Part shown: positions 12,010-22,633 of the stretch, piece by piece
Numbering within the stretch: position 1 is the stretch's first letter
How the letters are laid out: each line of letters begins with the position of its first letter
DNA from: Trichopria drosophilae
Taxonomy: Eukaryota > Arthropoda > Insecta > Hymenoptera > Diapriidae
Length of the DNA: 64,000 nucleotides
Assembly (NCBI GenBank): GCA_030407085.1
Contig: CM059582.1
Coordinates: forward strand, 93,689,001 to 93,753,000
Direction of reading: 5' to 3'
Made by a program: the position numbers and the translations under genes
Notes under the pieces: generated by a model
Told to the model about the DNA's origin: nothing
What the model saw: only the letters and a program-made list of their open reading frames with translations
Databases searched by the model: none

Positions 12010-12805
12010 TGTGACGTAGTCACAGATCGAGCCGGTAACTCCAACCGGGGAGGGCGTTCCAAGGGAATCCTTCCCCCTATTCGCCGCTGCTCTCGCCCGC
12101 CGTACCGGGGATACGCTTCATGGAGGTTCATACCTCGCCGCCGTCGCTCCTCTCGTCAGTCGCCGTCGGGAGTTCCTTCCCCACAGACGGAGTCGAGTGA
12201 CGCCGGGACTTTCCTCTCTTTTTCTCCGCAAATGGAAGCCGAGCCGATTGACTCGATCAAGTATCTCTCTCTCTCTCCCTCTCCGAAGGAGAAGCCGGTA
12301 CTGTCACGGGCCGCGACTCGATCTAGGTTGAATTCCGTCACGGACCGCGAACCAGCGAACATAAAACGAGAACGGTGTATTCCGGGCATACGAGTGCGAC
12401 AACCTGCTCACACCGCGCTACCGTGAGATAGTGCCAGTGGACCAGGGAGACAGAGTGCCTTCAGCAGTGCCCCTGGACACCAGAGCCAGTTCCAGGACAC
12501 CTGCAACCTCCGTTTTCACGGCGAGGATAACCAGGCATCTCATCGCCCAACTCCACTTGTGTAAGTGCTATTGGACTTTACCCCCCCCCCCCCCACCTTT
12601 TCATTGTCCGGTTTTGCTGACTATTGCCGCGATTTACTTTCTTCGGTCATTTTTTATAGTGACAGTTCCCTTCGCGAGATTAGAGCCCGCGCCATTTGCA
12701 ATTGTGGAAATATTGTACTTCGAGTTAACGGAAATATAGTAGTCCTAGACACATCACTTGTGTAACGAATTTATTTTGCATTTACCCTTCCAAGGGAGGG
12801 TTATA
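12010..12805 (+). repeat. 3' LTR of the gypsy element
   Basis: Begins TGTGACGTAGTCACA and ends AGGGAGGGTTATA; ATAT and satellite follow. It lacks about 120 bp present in the 5' LTR (2117-2236). Otherwise it is near-identical, which implies either a deletion after insertion or recombination between sub-families. Confidence 0.92.
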
Positions 12806-12809
12806 ATAT

Positions 12810-13440
12810 AAATTTACAAGTCATTACGAGGGCAAAAATGAAAATTTCATTGCATGCACCTGATTAAGAAAAATTCACAAGGAATTGCGAGGCCAGAAAT
12901 ATATATTTCACTGCATACGCTAGCTTGAAAAAAATTCACATGGGGTTACGAGGATAGAAATGTAAATTTCACTGCATTTACTAGCTTAAGAAAAATTTAC
13001 AGGGGATTACGATGCCAGAAATGTAAATTTCACTGTATACGCTAGCTTGAACAAAATTCACAAGGGGTTACGAGGATAGAAATGTAAATTTCACTGCATT
13101 TACTAGCTTAAGAAAAATTTACAGGCGATTACGAGGCCAGAAATGTAAATTTCTCTGCATTCGCTAGCTTAAGAAAAACTTACAGGGGATTACGAGCTCA
13201 GAAATGTAAATTTCACTGCATTCGCTAGCTAGAAATATTCACAAGGAGTTGCGAGGATAGTAATGTAAATTTATTGCATACGCTAGTTTTTAAAAAATTT
13301 ACTCTGAGGTTACGAGGGGCAAAAATGAAAATTTAATTGCATGCGTCTGATTTAGAAAAATTGACAAGGGATTGCGAGGCCAGAAATGTAAATTTCATTG
13401 CATACGCTAGCTTTAGAAAAATTGACATGATATTACGTGG
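12810..13440. repeat. 60-bp satellite array, right block
   Basis: The same unit as at 1-1824 (GTTACGAGGATAGAAATGTA and related variants) continues immediately after the retrotransposon's ATAT duplication for about ten copies. It then degenerates into unique sequence after 13430. Confidence 0.94.
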
Positions 13441-13971
13441 CCAAATTCAGGAATTTTAGTGTCACCTGTGGTTTTTAAATGTTTAATTTCTTCGTCATAC
13501 GAAACCTTCAGAGGTTTTATATTTATAATTTTTCGAAGGCTTGCATAACCTTCAGTGCGATCCGGTGTGCAACTTTTCTGTTTGTCCCATGGCTTCCTTA
13601 GGGTAGAAGGTTCTATACTTTGGCCAGAGAGAGGAATTAAAATCCAAACTTTAAATCCTTTCATCGAAGTTTATGAGCAGAAACTCGTGCCCTGTATATT
13701 GTGAAGAACCATTGGCTGTTTTTGATTTTTGGCTTCCATCCCCGAGAGAAAATAAATTGTTCTTGATCGTGCCGTGAATCTTCTAAATAATAAGATACAT
13801 AACAGCGTGAATTTTATTGTTAAAAATATTCAAATTATTTTATGTATAACACATTGAAGAAAACATGATTCTCATCACCGTCCAAAGCATTCAAAATTTA
13901 AACTTAACATTATTATGCCAAAATTGCTTTCTTTTTAAAATTTGTGAATATTATTATCGACCAGTGATTTA
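13441..13971. other. AT-rich spacer between satellite blocks
   Basis: No domain was recognised on either strand. A minus-strand ORF at 13413-13664 partly covers satellite and has no recognisable motif. Confidence 0.5.
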
Positions 13972-14212
13972 CAAAATTTTACAAGAGATTACGAGGCCAA
14001 AAATTAAAATTTCATTGCATACGCTAGCTTTAGAAAAATTTACAATGTCATTACGAAGGCAAAAATGTGTATTTCTTTGCCTACGCCTGCTTTAGGAAAA
14101 TTGACAAGGGATTAGGAGGCTAAAATTGAAATGTCATTGTTTATACTAGCTTTAGGAACATTGACATGACATTACGAGGGCAAAAGTGTAAATTTTAGAA
14201 AAATTTACAACT
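13972..14212. repeat. Degenerate 60-bp satellite copies
   Basis: About four diverged units with ATTACGAGG, TTTCATTGCATACGCTAGC and TTTAGAAAAATT landmarks. They are more diverged than the main arrays, as expected at an array edge. Confidence 0.88.
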
Positions 14213-14756
14213 AACCTGTCATCAAAAAATTGCTTCCAACCTCCATGATGACGAAGACGGAGGTATATTCTATCTTCCGGGATACCATTCTTCGATGCCT
14301 AGAACGCCCTAGCCTCTTTCTTTGTGGTTCACGGTCTGCTTCCTGGGTGCTGAAAATAGAAAGCACCCACAAAGAATCAAATTCTTTCTGCAATATAAAT
14401 TTTAATTAAATTTATTTTATACTAACCTGACGGGATTCCGCTTCCGCCAGTTCCCGATGTTTGCTCCGTTAGTTTCTTCCAATGCTTCGGAGGAACCATC
14501 CACTTGGAGAAATCCTAACCCTGGATGTCACCGGGACAGGGTATACAGACTCCATACTCGGCGGTACCGGCGGAGGTTATCCAGCTGATTTACGTAGAGA
14601 GAGAAAGGAAGCGATATAGAAAGAGACAGGCAGATGTCACAGTGGCCTGCCTTTATGACACGGACGATCGACCTTCCTGTACTGCATGTACTATGTACGA
14701 GATCGACATATAGAAATCTCGAAACTGCTATGGTGAAACGTATCGATATCGTTCCG
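14213..14756. other. Unassigned sequence between satellite and Polinton A
   Basis: No known family was recognised. On the minus strand, coding-like stretches near 14213-14390 and 14430-14520 are separated by sequence with a GTTAGT donor-like and a TGCAG acceptor-like site. They could be exons of a decayed gene, but nothing identifies them. Confidence 0.3.
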
Positions 14757-15638
14757 TAGTGGACGTAGTTCTCCGGCTAAATGACCCGTTCTCCAAAATT
14801 CACAGAGTCTTGAAATTTTATCAGAAACCGTGGCTTAAATCGTACATTGATGTAAACAGCAGAAGAAGAGAGCAAGCGAAAAATGAATTTGATAAAGCAA
14901 TATCAAAACTCTTCAATAATGCCGTCTATGGTAAGACAATGGAAAATGAACGCAAACGTGTTGATATTAACCTTGCCACCAAATGGCATGGACGTTACGG
15001 TGCAGAAGCCTTGATTGCTAAACCAAATTTCCACAGTTGCTCCATTTTTACTGAAGATCTTGTAGTTATACAATTATCACGTACAGAGATATGTATCAGA
15101 AAACCGTTATTCATCGGAATGTGTGTTTTAGATATATCAAAAACACTCATGTACGAATTTCATTATGAATACATAAAATTGCGTTTCGCAGATAATTGCA
15201 AACTACTCTATACTGACACTGACAGTTTTATATATGAAATAAGATGTAGTGATGTGTATGATCATGTAATAATCAATTTAACATGCCACGTGTCAATAGA
15301 AAACAGGTGGGATTTATGAAAGATGAGTGCAACGGTAGGATTATGACAGAATTTGTGGGCTTCCCTGGTGAAAATTTCTCATTCAATCCGATTGGGCAAT
15401 CCGCAATTTGTTCCCGACCTAATCAGTTCTAAACGGACCTAATCAGACACCTTTGCACCCTCTCGAAACGGACCTAATGAGCCCGAAACGGATTCAAACT
15501 GTTCTAAACGGACCTAATCCGACAATGAAATTTTCCAAAATTTTAAATTTATATAAAAATTAATTACTTTTTATTTTTTTTTATATTTTAAAGTTTTTTT
15601 TTTTGATAATTTAATTATCTTTAAAAAATCTGTTCTCA

Positions 15639-15735
15639 AGCGGTCACCCATCCAAGTAGTATTCCCCAACAAGAATGCTTAACAAGGAAGAATGACCGCG
15701 CGCGTCACGGACCACTGGTCTACTACTGTCGATCA
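15639..15735 (-). repeat. 5S-rRNA-like fragment
   Basis: CGGTCACCCATCCAAGTA at 15641-15658 is the reverse complement of the highly conserved TACTTGGATGGGTGACCG segment of eukaryotic 5S rRNA (internal promoter region). ATGCTTAAC follows at the place where 5S has GTTAAGCA. Matching falls off on both sides, so it is a 5S-derived relic or SINE head, not a working rRNA gene. Confidence 0.55.
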
Positions 15736-15904
15736 CTACTTTTTTCGTAATATGATATTTGTGTTACACGTTAAAATTTTTACAAATTCTTCAATATCTT
15801 GAAAACGGTGAGAGATACGTGAAATCTGACAAAATTTTGAGGGTTGTTAAAAGGGGGGTTGACTTCGAGCTAACTAATGCATACATGAAAGAGAATTTTG
15901 AAAA

Positions 15905-16490
15905 TTTACAAAATTGAAAATTCCGATTCGTTCGGAATGAGGGGTCCGATTGAAACCGTTTGAAATGCCTATCTGGATTGATTCCGATTCGTTCCGATTG
16001 AGAGGTCCGATTGAGACCTTTTGACATTTCCACTTCAGATTAAATCCGATTCGTTCCGATTGATAGTTCGGATTGAAACCGTTCGAGTTTTCTACCTCGG
16101 AATGATTCCGAATCATTCCGATTGACTGTTCGGATTGAAACCGTTAGAAATATATGCTTTCCATTAAATCCGATTCGTTCCGAATGAGGGTTCCGATTGA
16201 GACCGTTTGACATTTCCACTTCAGATCGAATCCGATTCGTTCCGATTGACAGTTCGGATTGAAACCGTTTGAAATGTCTACCTGGATTGATTCCGTTTCG
16301 TTCCGATTGATCGTTCGGAATGAGTCCGATTAATTCTGAATAAATGATCGGATTGAATCCGTTTGAAATGTCGCCCTCGGATCGAATCCGATTCGTTCCG
16401 AATAAAATTTCCGATTGCAACCGATTGAAACCGACGTCCGATTGAGTCCGATTGTATCGGGGACAAATTGCGGATTGAAACCGAATAGGT
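15905..16490. repeat. 62-bp tandem repeat, about 7-8 copies
   Basis: GGATTGAAACCGTTTGA or close variants recur at about 62-base intervals (near 15949, 16011, 16072, 16134, 16196, 16258), each followed by GATTCCGATTCGTTCCGATTGA. Later copies are irregular, with half-unit spacing. It lies entirely inside the CCCTGGT-ended element. Confidence 0.85.
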
Positions 16491-17118
16491 CTGATCGAGT
16501 CTCATTAGGTCCGATTGAAGTTCAATCGGAAATTTTTACCAGGGTTACGCAGCAAAATGTACAGCGTAAGAATTGAGAATCAAGATGCTGTGAAGAAGGC
16601 AAAAGGTGTGAAGGCTACAGTTGTAATGACAACCATAACGTTTGACGATTCATGTAAGTGTTTTGGATGAAAAAATGTCTGTGACTCGAGAACAATGCCT
16701 CATTCGTTCGCGTCTTCATAATTTGCGAAGTGAGAGACAAACAAAAATTGCTCTAAGTGCTCGCGATGACAAGCGATATCTTCTACCTGATACCACTAAC
16801 ACTCTTCCATGGGGACATTATAGTATCAAGAGAATTAGTGACCAGCGAGTAGTGGGGGAAAAGGAGTAGGAGGGGTTAGTGAGAAAAAATCGTCGTATGT
16901 AGCGATAGAATAAAAAAAACTCTATGGTGGGGTTTGAAGAGTCTACTATAAAGCAGTAACACGCGAATGTTAAATTCATTTCAGAACTAAGAAGCAGCTA
17001 GTAGACATATGAAATAAATTACTCTTAAATATAGTATATAAATTATTTGTTAATAATGAAAACTGAATCATAGTTTTATCTGCTTTTACGGAAAGGAAGA
17101 GAAAGAAAAAAAAAGAAA

Positions 17119-17434
17119 ATGGACTTTCAAAAAATTAATAGTTTTGCTCGAGCTCCAATCTACTTGCCCATTAGAAAATTTGTCGATATGGAGAAAGGAA
17201 AAAGTATGTAGTGACGCAGCTCAAGCAGGTGAGACGAAGTATGGCATGGAAATACGAGTCCACATAAACAATGAATTCCAAACATACTTACCCGAATGGC
17301 TGTCGCCGCAATTTATTAACGATAAAGCCCTGCTGGACTCTACTGTTAAAGCAGTTGAATCAAAGGAAGTTAGTTTAATACACCATGGCGCTAGCGGCAA
17401 AACCTCAGATATAGAGTTTTGTAAAAACGAATAA
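17119..17434 (+). pseudogene. Small conserved Polinton protein (Polinton A copy)
   Basis: The ATG at 17119 opens a frame starting MDFQKINSFARAPIYLP that stops after about 30 codons. A shifted frame from about 17205 carries TKYGMEIRVHINNEF and YLPEW, then ends at 17434. The same pattern (TRYGSRITVDLNGEL, then FLPAR) is intact at 29136-29465 in Polinton B, so this is a frameshifted copy. The short beta-rich pattern could be an OB-like single-strand-binding fold, but that is a guess. It directly follows polB here. Confidence 0.65.
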
Positions 17435-17489
17435 AAATACAGATAAATAGATCAATTATGATTTTATTAAAAATAAACTTTAATCAAAT

Positions 17490-18288
17490 TTACATGTCTG
17501 TTTTACTTATCCAGCTATTGTGAGCACCATCAAATTCTAACCACTTTACATACAATTCATTTTTTCCGTCGTTTAATAACTTTTTCTACGAGATATACGT
17601 CGGGGTTTTTGGTTTTTTGAAGTTCCTGTTCATAAAAGCAGCCCTGGATGTGTTGATCTTTATAATCCTTTAACTTATATGTGACCGGCACTGTCTTTAA
17701 TACGATTGAGATCGTGAATACTTCGGTGGACCAATTGGGAGTATAGCCTTTCTCGAACACATGTTTCATCTTGTTTACTCATACCTTGTCGTCGATTTTA
17801 AACTTTGGAGTATTCCTCTTCATAGATTTGTTTTGCTGTTGTTGTTGTTGCGCAAAACTGTTCAAGACCTTAAGTTGGTTAACACTAACGTCTTTAGGCT
17901 TCATACCAGTAGTCTTGTGTTTTCGTGCGTTATAGTCACTCACTAAATCTTTTACATATAGAATCTTTGAGATTGCTAAATGTTGAATAGAGCTTGATAT
18001 TATAAGTTGTCATGAGATTTTTAAAACTCGCATTGTAGAATTCCTTGCCCTGATCGGTGTGTAAGAGTTGGCACACGTCCCTGACGAAGAACACTTTTCT
18101 GACCTTCTGCAACGTCTTCACCTGTCTTCCGTTTCACTGGAAAGCCCATGCGTACTTAGAGAATACATCAATGATTGTGAGCATGTATCTATATCCCTTA
18201 TTCTCGCCGGCTTCGTGAATCATCTCAACAAGGTCGGCTTGCCAGGTCTCGTCAATACCTCGCATATTAAACTTTTGACGTAGATAAT
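17490..18288 (-). pseudogene. int: Retroviral-type integrase with chromodomain (Polinton A)
   Basis: Reading leftwards from 18288: ETWQADLVEM (first catalytic Asp), then a frameshift, then LHTDQGKEFYN (second Asp), STFSNLKDSICKRF where the catalytic Glu is replaced by Lys, then FEKGYTPNWSTEVF and a C-terminal chromodomain ending at a TAA at 17490. Several frame changes and a gap in the region 17770-17935 (which contains CAA/CAG-rich sequence) make it non-functional. It would join element ends to target DNA with a 6-bp stagger. Confidence 0.85.
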
Positions 18289-18289
18289 T

Positions 18290-18555
18290 ACGACGAGCGG
18301 GTTTACCTTCACACTCGTCTTTAATGCTTTGTATTTTTCTTTTAAATTATTAAGTTCAGAATTCACACGTTCGAGACTTTTAAGATCGACTGCATCTGTC
18401 AATTCTTGCGGAGCAGCAAGATTGCACAATCTCTTATTTTCCAAATCATAGTGATCTTCAGAAGTAAGTTTATATCCAATACCGACTGGACCACGTGATG
18501 ATGATGACGAATTCTCCATCCGATAAAGTTTACGTCCAAACACATCGATACTCAT
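18290..18555 (-). pseudogene. Fibre-like coiled-coil protein, N-terminal part (Polinton A)
   Basis: Starts MSIDVFGR, as the intact gene at 35117 in Polinton B, and keeps the YDLENKRLCNLAAP element typical of fibre-like stalk proteins. It then has a short heptad-like stretch (SELNNLKEKYKALK) before running into integrase sequence. The long coiled coil present in B is missing here. Confidence 0.65.
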
Positions 18556-18586
18556 TTTAAAACTGATGCGCTACTTGCAATTCATT

Positions 18587-19246
18587 CTAATATATAATAT
18601 CTGCCTCACGAAGTTCCTCAAGAATAAAATGAATCCCATTTATACTGGGATTTCCTGCTGATTTTTCGGCTAGTAGTAAGCGAAGACGTCCAACAAATTC
18701 ATTAGGGTCATCCCAATAGACAAAGTCCGTTAACACACCTGTTCGCGCTATTCTAAAGGTACGCTGTTTATTACACCACCACTTTTTGTAGATTTTTTCA
18801 CATCAATATTGAACAGTGGAGCGATAAAATTGTTAAATTTTTTACTTTTTTGCTTACGAATATCTTCATTCTCGCTATATTTTTTCTTGTGCCCGTTCGA
18901 AGTTGAAAGGGTGCTCCGGTAATTTTGTCTGTCGGAGGGGGTGATAACATCTTCGTTAGGATCCTTTCTGAAGAGCAATTCGAGTAAACCCGTAGTTAAT
19001 GGATGGGCCTCATTGTTCACACTAACATTTTCATTATCAAAACGAGTAAATGAATCGCCAATCATAATTTTATCGTCTTGCTTACGACAGCCGTAGAGGT
19101 TGTCCAAATATTTTTTACGATTCATATATAACATTCGGAGATATTTATTGGTAATTGATTCTCTTTCAGTCGTTTTATTATAATTTTCTTCATCATCATT
19201 ATCTTCATAAGACTTTGCAGTGACGAATGATTTATATTGTAAATCG

Positions 19247-19277
<31 letters not shown>

Positions 19278-19548
19278 AGTAGACACTCTTATTTTTTTTT
19301 CTTGGTGATTCATCAAATTTGTAAATTTCACTTTCAGGCTTCATGGAAACAGCGTCTAGAAAGGTACTTTTTTCTTGCGATATATCAACGAGCTTATTAA
19401 GCGGTTCTACAACAGGCTTGAATGTTTCAACTAATGCTCGCTCGGCTCCATCTTTACCCATTTTCAGCAATCTATGTTTTCATTTAATTGCTTCTCTGGT
19501 TTTTTCAATCTCTTGAAGAACATGACGCTCTTTCCGAAACTCAGCCAT
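18587..19548 (-). pseudogene. Conserved Polinton protein with acidic tract (homologue of the gene at 34175)
   Basis: The ATG at 19548 starts a frame with an in-frame TGA after about 23 codons. The main ORF (19470-18748) has LKMGKDG, an Asp run of about ten residues (an ATC/ATG-rich triplet repeat at 19246-19275) and TTGLLELLFRK. After a frameshift near 18750, the conserved tail VYWDDPNE and LEELREADIIY reaches a TAG at 18587. The same landmarks occur in Polinton B. Function unknown; the position between fibre-like gene and ATPase suggests a virion or packaging role. Confidence 0.75.
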
Positions 19549-19588
19549 GTTTTCGTTATAAGAACGTATCATATATACTGATAAATTT

Positions 19589-20297
19589 TTAAACGTTGTG
19601 TGGTATATTTATAGCAAAACAGTCGAATTCCTTTCTGAATCTTCCGCTGCTAATTGCTCGGTCTTTATCTATAACAATAAATCCATACTTTTCATCATTC
19701 CAATACACTGAACATAAATTTTTGAATTGAGAGTACGTCATGTCAGAATTTACATGATCATCGAAAATATGTTTGAGATTTCCATCGTCTTGTTGGAATA
19801 TTACTAATAAATTAACATTATCGCGCACTAGATGTTTGGGAACACGAGCATACGAATGAGATAGGTAGAAACAATCAACACTTTTGTGTCTCCCCATGCA
19901 AAAGAATGCTCTTATATTATCTTGCTTTTCGCACGCTACATCGTCAAATATCATGAGAGAATTTGGAAGTGTATTCTCCGTAGCTATTACCGATTCGTGT
20001 TCGCTGAAAGGAAAGTACTGCACATCATCGAGCGGTTCGAGCAAATCTTTCAAAAACTTATACTTTGGTTGATTTAATGTTTTGGAGTAAAACATATATA
20101 TTTTCGAATCGCACTCCATTGGGATGTACTATGAGACTAAGTAGCGTGTTCGTTTTTCCACAATTTGAGGAACCGCAAAACACGGCTCTTATACTGCTAG
20201 GAAGTAACTCTCCATGTCGTCTGTTTATTTCTTCCTGCTTTATAATAGTGTCGAAATTCGTTACCGGAAGTTTCTTATGTTGTTTTTTAAAATTCAT
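19589..20297 (-). pseudogene. FtsK/HerA-type genome packaging ATPase (Polinton A)
   Basis: Walker A GSSNCGKTNT near the N-terminus and Walker B SLMIFDDVA are both present. Downstream are FFCMGRHKSVDCFYLSHSYA and a C-terminal KYGFIVIDKD. One frameshift near 20100 separates the Walker A half from the rest. The family pumps DNA into preformed capsids. The gene is divergent from PLA2, with about 105 bp between them. Confidence 0.87.
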
Positions 20298-20402
20298 GTT
20301 TACACAGAGCTGGCTTTTACGCGACTGAATGATTTAGTATAAATAGCGTGTACATAAATGTTCTTCTATCAGTTTCATGTCAACACTGAACGCTCAATAA
20401 TC
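20298..20402. promoter_or_regulatory. Divergent promoter region, ATPase / PLA2 (Polinton A)
   Basis: A 105-bp gap between the start codons of two divergent late-type genes. A TATA-like TATAAATA lies at 20338-20345 on the plus strand. The same arrangement with a TATA-like box occurs in Polinton B (33337-33429). Confidence 0.4.
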
Positions 20403-21251
20403 ATGCATAAAAGTAAAGCACATAGTGGTCGGGGTTTGATAAACAAAGTTATAAATAAAGTATCTGTTGAACTTCACGTGCCTGGTTATAATACTGTGGT
20501 CCTGGAACTAAATTAACTAAGAGACTTGCTCGAGGACGCTGGAATTAATCCTCTGGACGCGGCGTGTAAAGAACACGATATAGCATATTCTGAGAATAGC
20601 GAAAATATTGCTGCAAGAAACTCTGCAGACAGAGTTCTAGCCGATAAAGCCTGGCAACGCGTCTTAGCTAAGAACTCAAATTTTGGTGAAAAAGCAGCCG
20701 CTTACACCATTACTAATATCATGAAAACGAAGTCAAAGCTTGGTATGGGATTGTCACGGAAGTTGACAAAGAAAAAGAAGAAATCTTCTATTAGTCTAAA
20801 AAATGTAGTTAAAACCATTTCCTATGCCATAGTTCCAAGTAAAAGTGCTCGTACAGTCATTCGTTCGGCACTGGAGAAAGCTCGCGATACTGTTAAGTTA
20901 GTAGAAGGTAAAAGAAACGTAAAAATTCCACGAACTCTGAGTATATCTCCAACAATAAAACAAAGTGGCGCCTTACCCTTTCTCATCCCCCTCTTTGCTG
21001 GCCTTAGTGCAGTCGGTGCATTAACTGGGGGTGCTGCTGATACTACAAAAGCGGTCAATGATTCAAAAGCAGCGCAACAACAATTAGAAGAAGCAAAACG
21101 ACATAATAAGAAAATGGAAGATATTTCTTTAGGCAAAGGACTTTATCTTAAGCCGTATAGGCAAGGTTTTGGTATCCAGATAAGAATGCATGCGAGAAAA
21201 GCTTTAAAAAAAAAAAAAAAAAAAAAGGCTGCTCGAAATAAGATTACCTAG
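20403..21251 (+). pseudogene. Parvovirus-VP1-type phospholipase A2 protein (Polinton A)
   Basis: From the ATG at 20403. The calcium-loop region (cysteine, GPGT) lies in a shifted frame near 20495 and the frame is restored by about 20530. The catalytic ACKEHDIAYS follows, then a basic linker (GLSRKLTKKKKKSS), a hydrophobic glycine/alanine-rich segment (FLIPLFAGLSAVGALTGG) and a GKGLYLKPYRQGFG tail. Two compensating indels inactivate the enzyme loop. The end runs into about 20 A residues (near 21207-21227), giving poly-Lys. In parvoviruses this domain acts during endosomal escape; here that is inference. Confidence 0.82.
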
Positions 21252-21294
21252 GCGAGCACTTACCAATATCGAATTACTGAAATATGCAAAAAAG

Positions 21295-21603
21295 ATGAAA
21301 ATTCCTAATTTTCGCGGAGTATTTATGCGAAATGATTTACCAGTCAGTGGTCCACGCATTGGCGAATCAGTAATCGTGAATCTCGATGATAAAAGTGGTC
21401 CTGGAACGCATTGGGTCACATATAGGAAAAATGATAATGATGTTGTGTACTTTGACAGTTTCGGTGACCTTCAACCACCTCTTGATTTAATGTTATATTT
21501 AAATACTAATATGGTCAAGTACAATCATAAAAGGTTTCAAAATATTAATACATATAATTGCGGTCATTTATGTTTAAAATTTTTGTCCAACAAGCTTGGC
21601 TGA
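21295..21603 (+). CDS. Adenain-like cysteine protease (Polinton A)
   Basis: FRGVFMRNDLP, GPGTHWVTYRK (His), VVYFDSFG (acidic residue) and YNCGHLCLKFLSN (nucleophile Cys) follow the adenovirus protease (C5) order. Similarity to the Polinton B copy extends upstream of this ATG to about 21253, without an ATG in that stretch, so the natural start may lie in the preceding PLA2 gene. The frame relation to PLA2 (+1) differs from B (-1), probably because of the length-variable A run between them. It would mature capsid proteins. Confidence 0.8.
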   Translation: MKIPNFRGVFMRNDLPVSGPRIGESVIVNLDDKSGPGTHWVTYRKNDNDVVYFDSFGDLQPPLDLMLYLNTNMVKYNHKRFQNINTYNCGHLCLKFLSNKLG

Positions 21604-21658
21604 ACATACATATAAAGAGGTATGATATGATAAACGCATCATTATTAGTTAAATAGTA

Positions 21659-22365
21659 ATGATGGAAAAATCGTTTAGTCTAACACTATCTGGCAGATCA
21701 TCCGTATTTGAAGCACATTACTTTCCACCAATTGAACTTTTACCGAACAAGAATTATATACTTGGTTTGGTGGAACTTTTTACCTTCAATTCAATACCTA
21801 ACATCGATATTGGTAATAACAAATTTTATGTAGGTGATGAAATAATTTAAATCCCTACAAGAAGCTACGAAATTAAAGCTATAGAAAGCTATCTTCCAGA
21901 GATTTTAGCTCCTAGAGATATTACAATCGGCTTGAAACCAAATAATAACACGCTTCGCAGTGTGATTAAGTGTGATCATAAAATCCAGTTTAAACCTGAC
22001 TCAATCGAGCAACTATTAGGTTTCACTGACCGGGTTTTAGCTCCGAACGTGTCTCACATCTCTGATATACCTGTATCTATTCTAAAGATAAATGCATTGC
22101 AAGTTGAGTGCAATATCACCAGCGGTAATATATAAATGGGCGGAAAGTGCACACAATCCACGAATTTTTTCCCGCAGTACCTCCAGGATATAAAATCTGT
22201 GAAATTCCATCACAAGTCATTTACCTTCCAGTTACCGTAAAGAGTATCTCTTTATATATATCTATCGATCACTTACAATTACGTATAGTTGATCAAGACG
22301 AGCAATTGATTAAGTTTCGAGGTGAAGTTATAACTGTTCGATTACACATTAAAGTATCGACGTAA
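21659..22365 (+). pseudogene. Penton-like minor capsid candidate (Polinton A)
   Basis: Starts MMEKSFSLTLSGRSS, then YFPPIEL and VELFTFNSIPN; in-frame TAA at 21848, and the frame continues to 22135. A frameshift then leads to the C-terminal part ending with [12 protein letters not shown] at 22365. Its place before the MCP gene and the beta-rich pattern fit the minor capsid (penton-like) protein of Polintons. Polinton B keeps only the N-terminal third, fused to MCP. Confidence 0.6.
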
Positions 22366-22375
22366 ACATATAAAC

Positions 22376-22633
22376 ATGGGAATAATTTATAAAGTGAAAA
22401 TTGGAAGCGGCTATATTAAGAAACCAACATGTTGTCGAGCAATCAGTCATCCGAAAGCCATCAAAGCGCTAACACGGAAGAATATTCAATTTCAAAAGTC
22501 TCGGCTTAATAGTCGTTGGTACAATTTCTCGACCTGCTGCTGCGGGAAAAAGACTGAACTAATCTGCATATTGTTTTGTTGCATTAAAAGAAATGGAGGA
22601 GATTCTGAGCATTCAGTCTCCAGTGACTTTTGA
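22376..22633 (+). pseudogene. Small basic protein with LTRKN motif (Polinton A)
   Basis: Starts MGIIYKVKIGSGYIKKP and has KALTRKNIQF, a motif common in short proteins encoded before the capsid gene of insect Polintons. A frame change after about 22495 destroys the tail. It overlaps the MCP start at 22593 by about 40 bases. No counterpart remains in Polinton B because of a deletion. Function unknown. Confidence 0.5.

Larger units (their letters stand above)
1829..12805 (+). mobile_element. Ty3/gypsy-type LTR retrotransposon, full length but RT-deleted
   Basis: A complete insertion of 10,977 bp lies between two direct LTRs (1829-2738 and 12010-12805). It is flanked by the 4-bp direct repeat ATAT (1825-1828 and 12806-12809), and satellite sequence continues on both sides, so the pre-insertion site is readable. 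Inside are a primer-binding-site candidate, gag with two zinc knuckles, the C-terminal half of an aspartic protease, RNase H and integrase in gypsy order. The reverse-transcriptase palm is missing and gag and integrase carry stops, so it cannot move on its own. The non-coding leader (about 2 kb) and the 3' non-coding part (about 2.5 kb) are unusually long. Confidence 0.93.
15363..16544. mobile_element. CCCTGGT-ended non-autonomous element inside polB of Polinton A
   Basis: The ends are inverted repeats: CCCTGGTGAAAATTTC on the left and the reverse complement of CCCTGGTAAAAATTTC on the right. It sits between two consecutive polB codons' worth of sequence, with TT on both sides (a 2-bp duplication at most). 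Inside are AT-rich sequence, a 5S-rRNA-like stretch and 62-bp tandem repeats rich in TTCCGATTGA. There is no transposase. Superfamily unassigned. Confidence 0.8.
14759..16869 (+). pseudogene. polB: Protein-primed-type DNA polymerase B, C-terminal part (Polinton A)
   Basis: Family B polymerase palm and thumb. Motif B region FNNAVYGKTMEN and motif C YTDTDS are visible around 14915-15220. The frame is lost after about 15300, resumes with MKDEC, and is then cut at 15363 by a 1.2-kb insertion. Coding sense returns at 16545 and ends with DDKRYL and LPWGH motifs and a TAG at 16867; the last third has several frame changes. The exonuclease and N-terminal domains are absent. It would have copied the element's DNA. 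The equivalent gene in Polinton B is at 37094-41517. Confidence 0.88.

Noticed and set aside
15639..15735. A functional 5S rRNA gene
   Set aside because: Only the internal conserved segment matches; both ends diverge and it is embedded in a transposon.
15790..16505. Several minus-strand ORFs with repeated SERIG-like peptides
   Set aside because: They are translations of the 62-bp tandem repeat in changing frames, not a protein gene.
19122..19331. ORF with a run of methionines
   Set aside because: Shadow frame of the Asp triplet repeat in the minus-strand gene 18587-19548.
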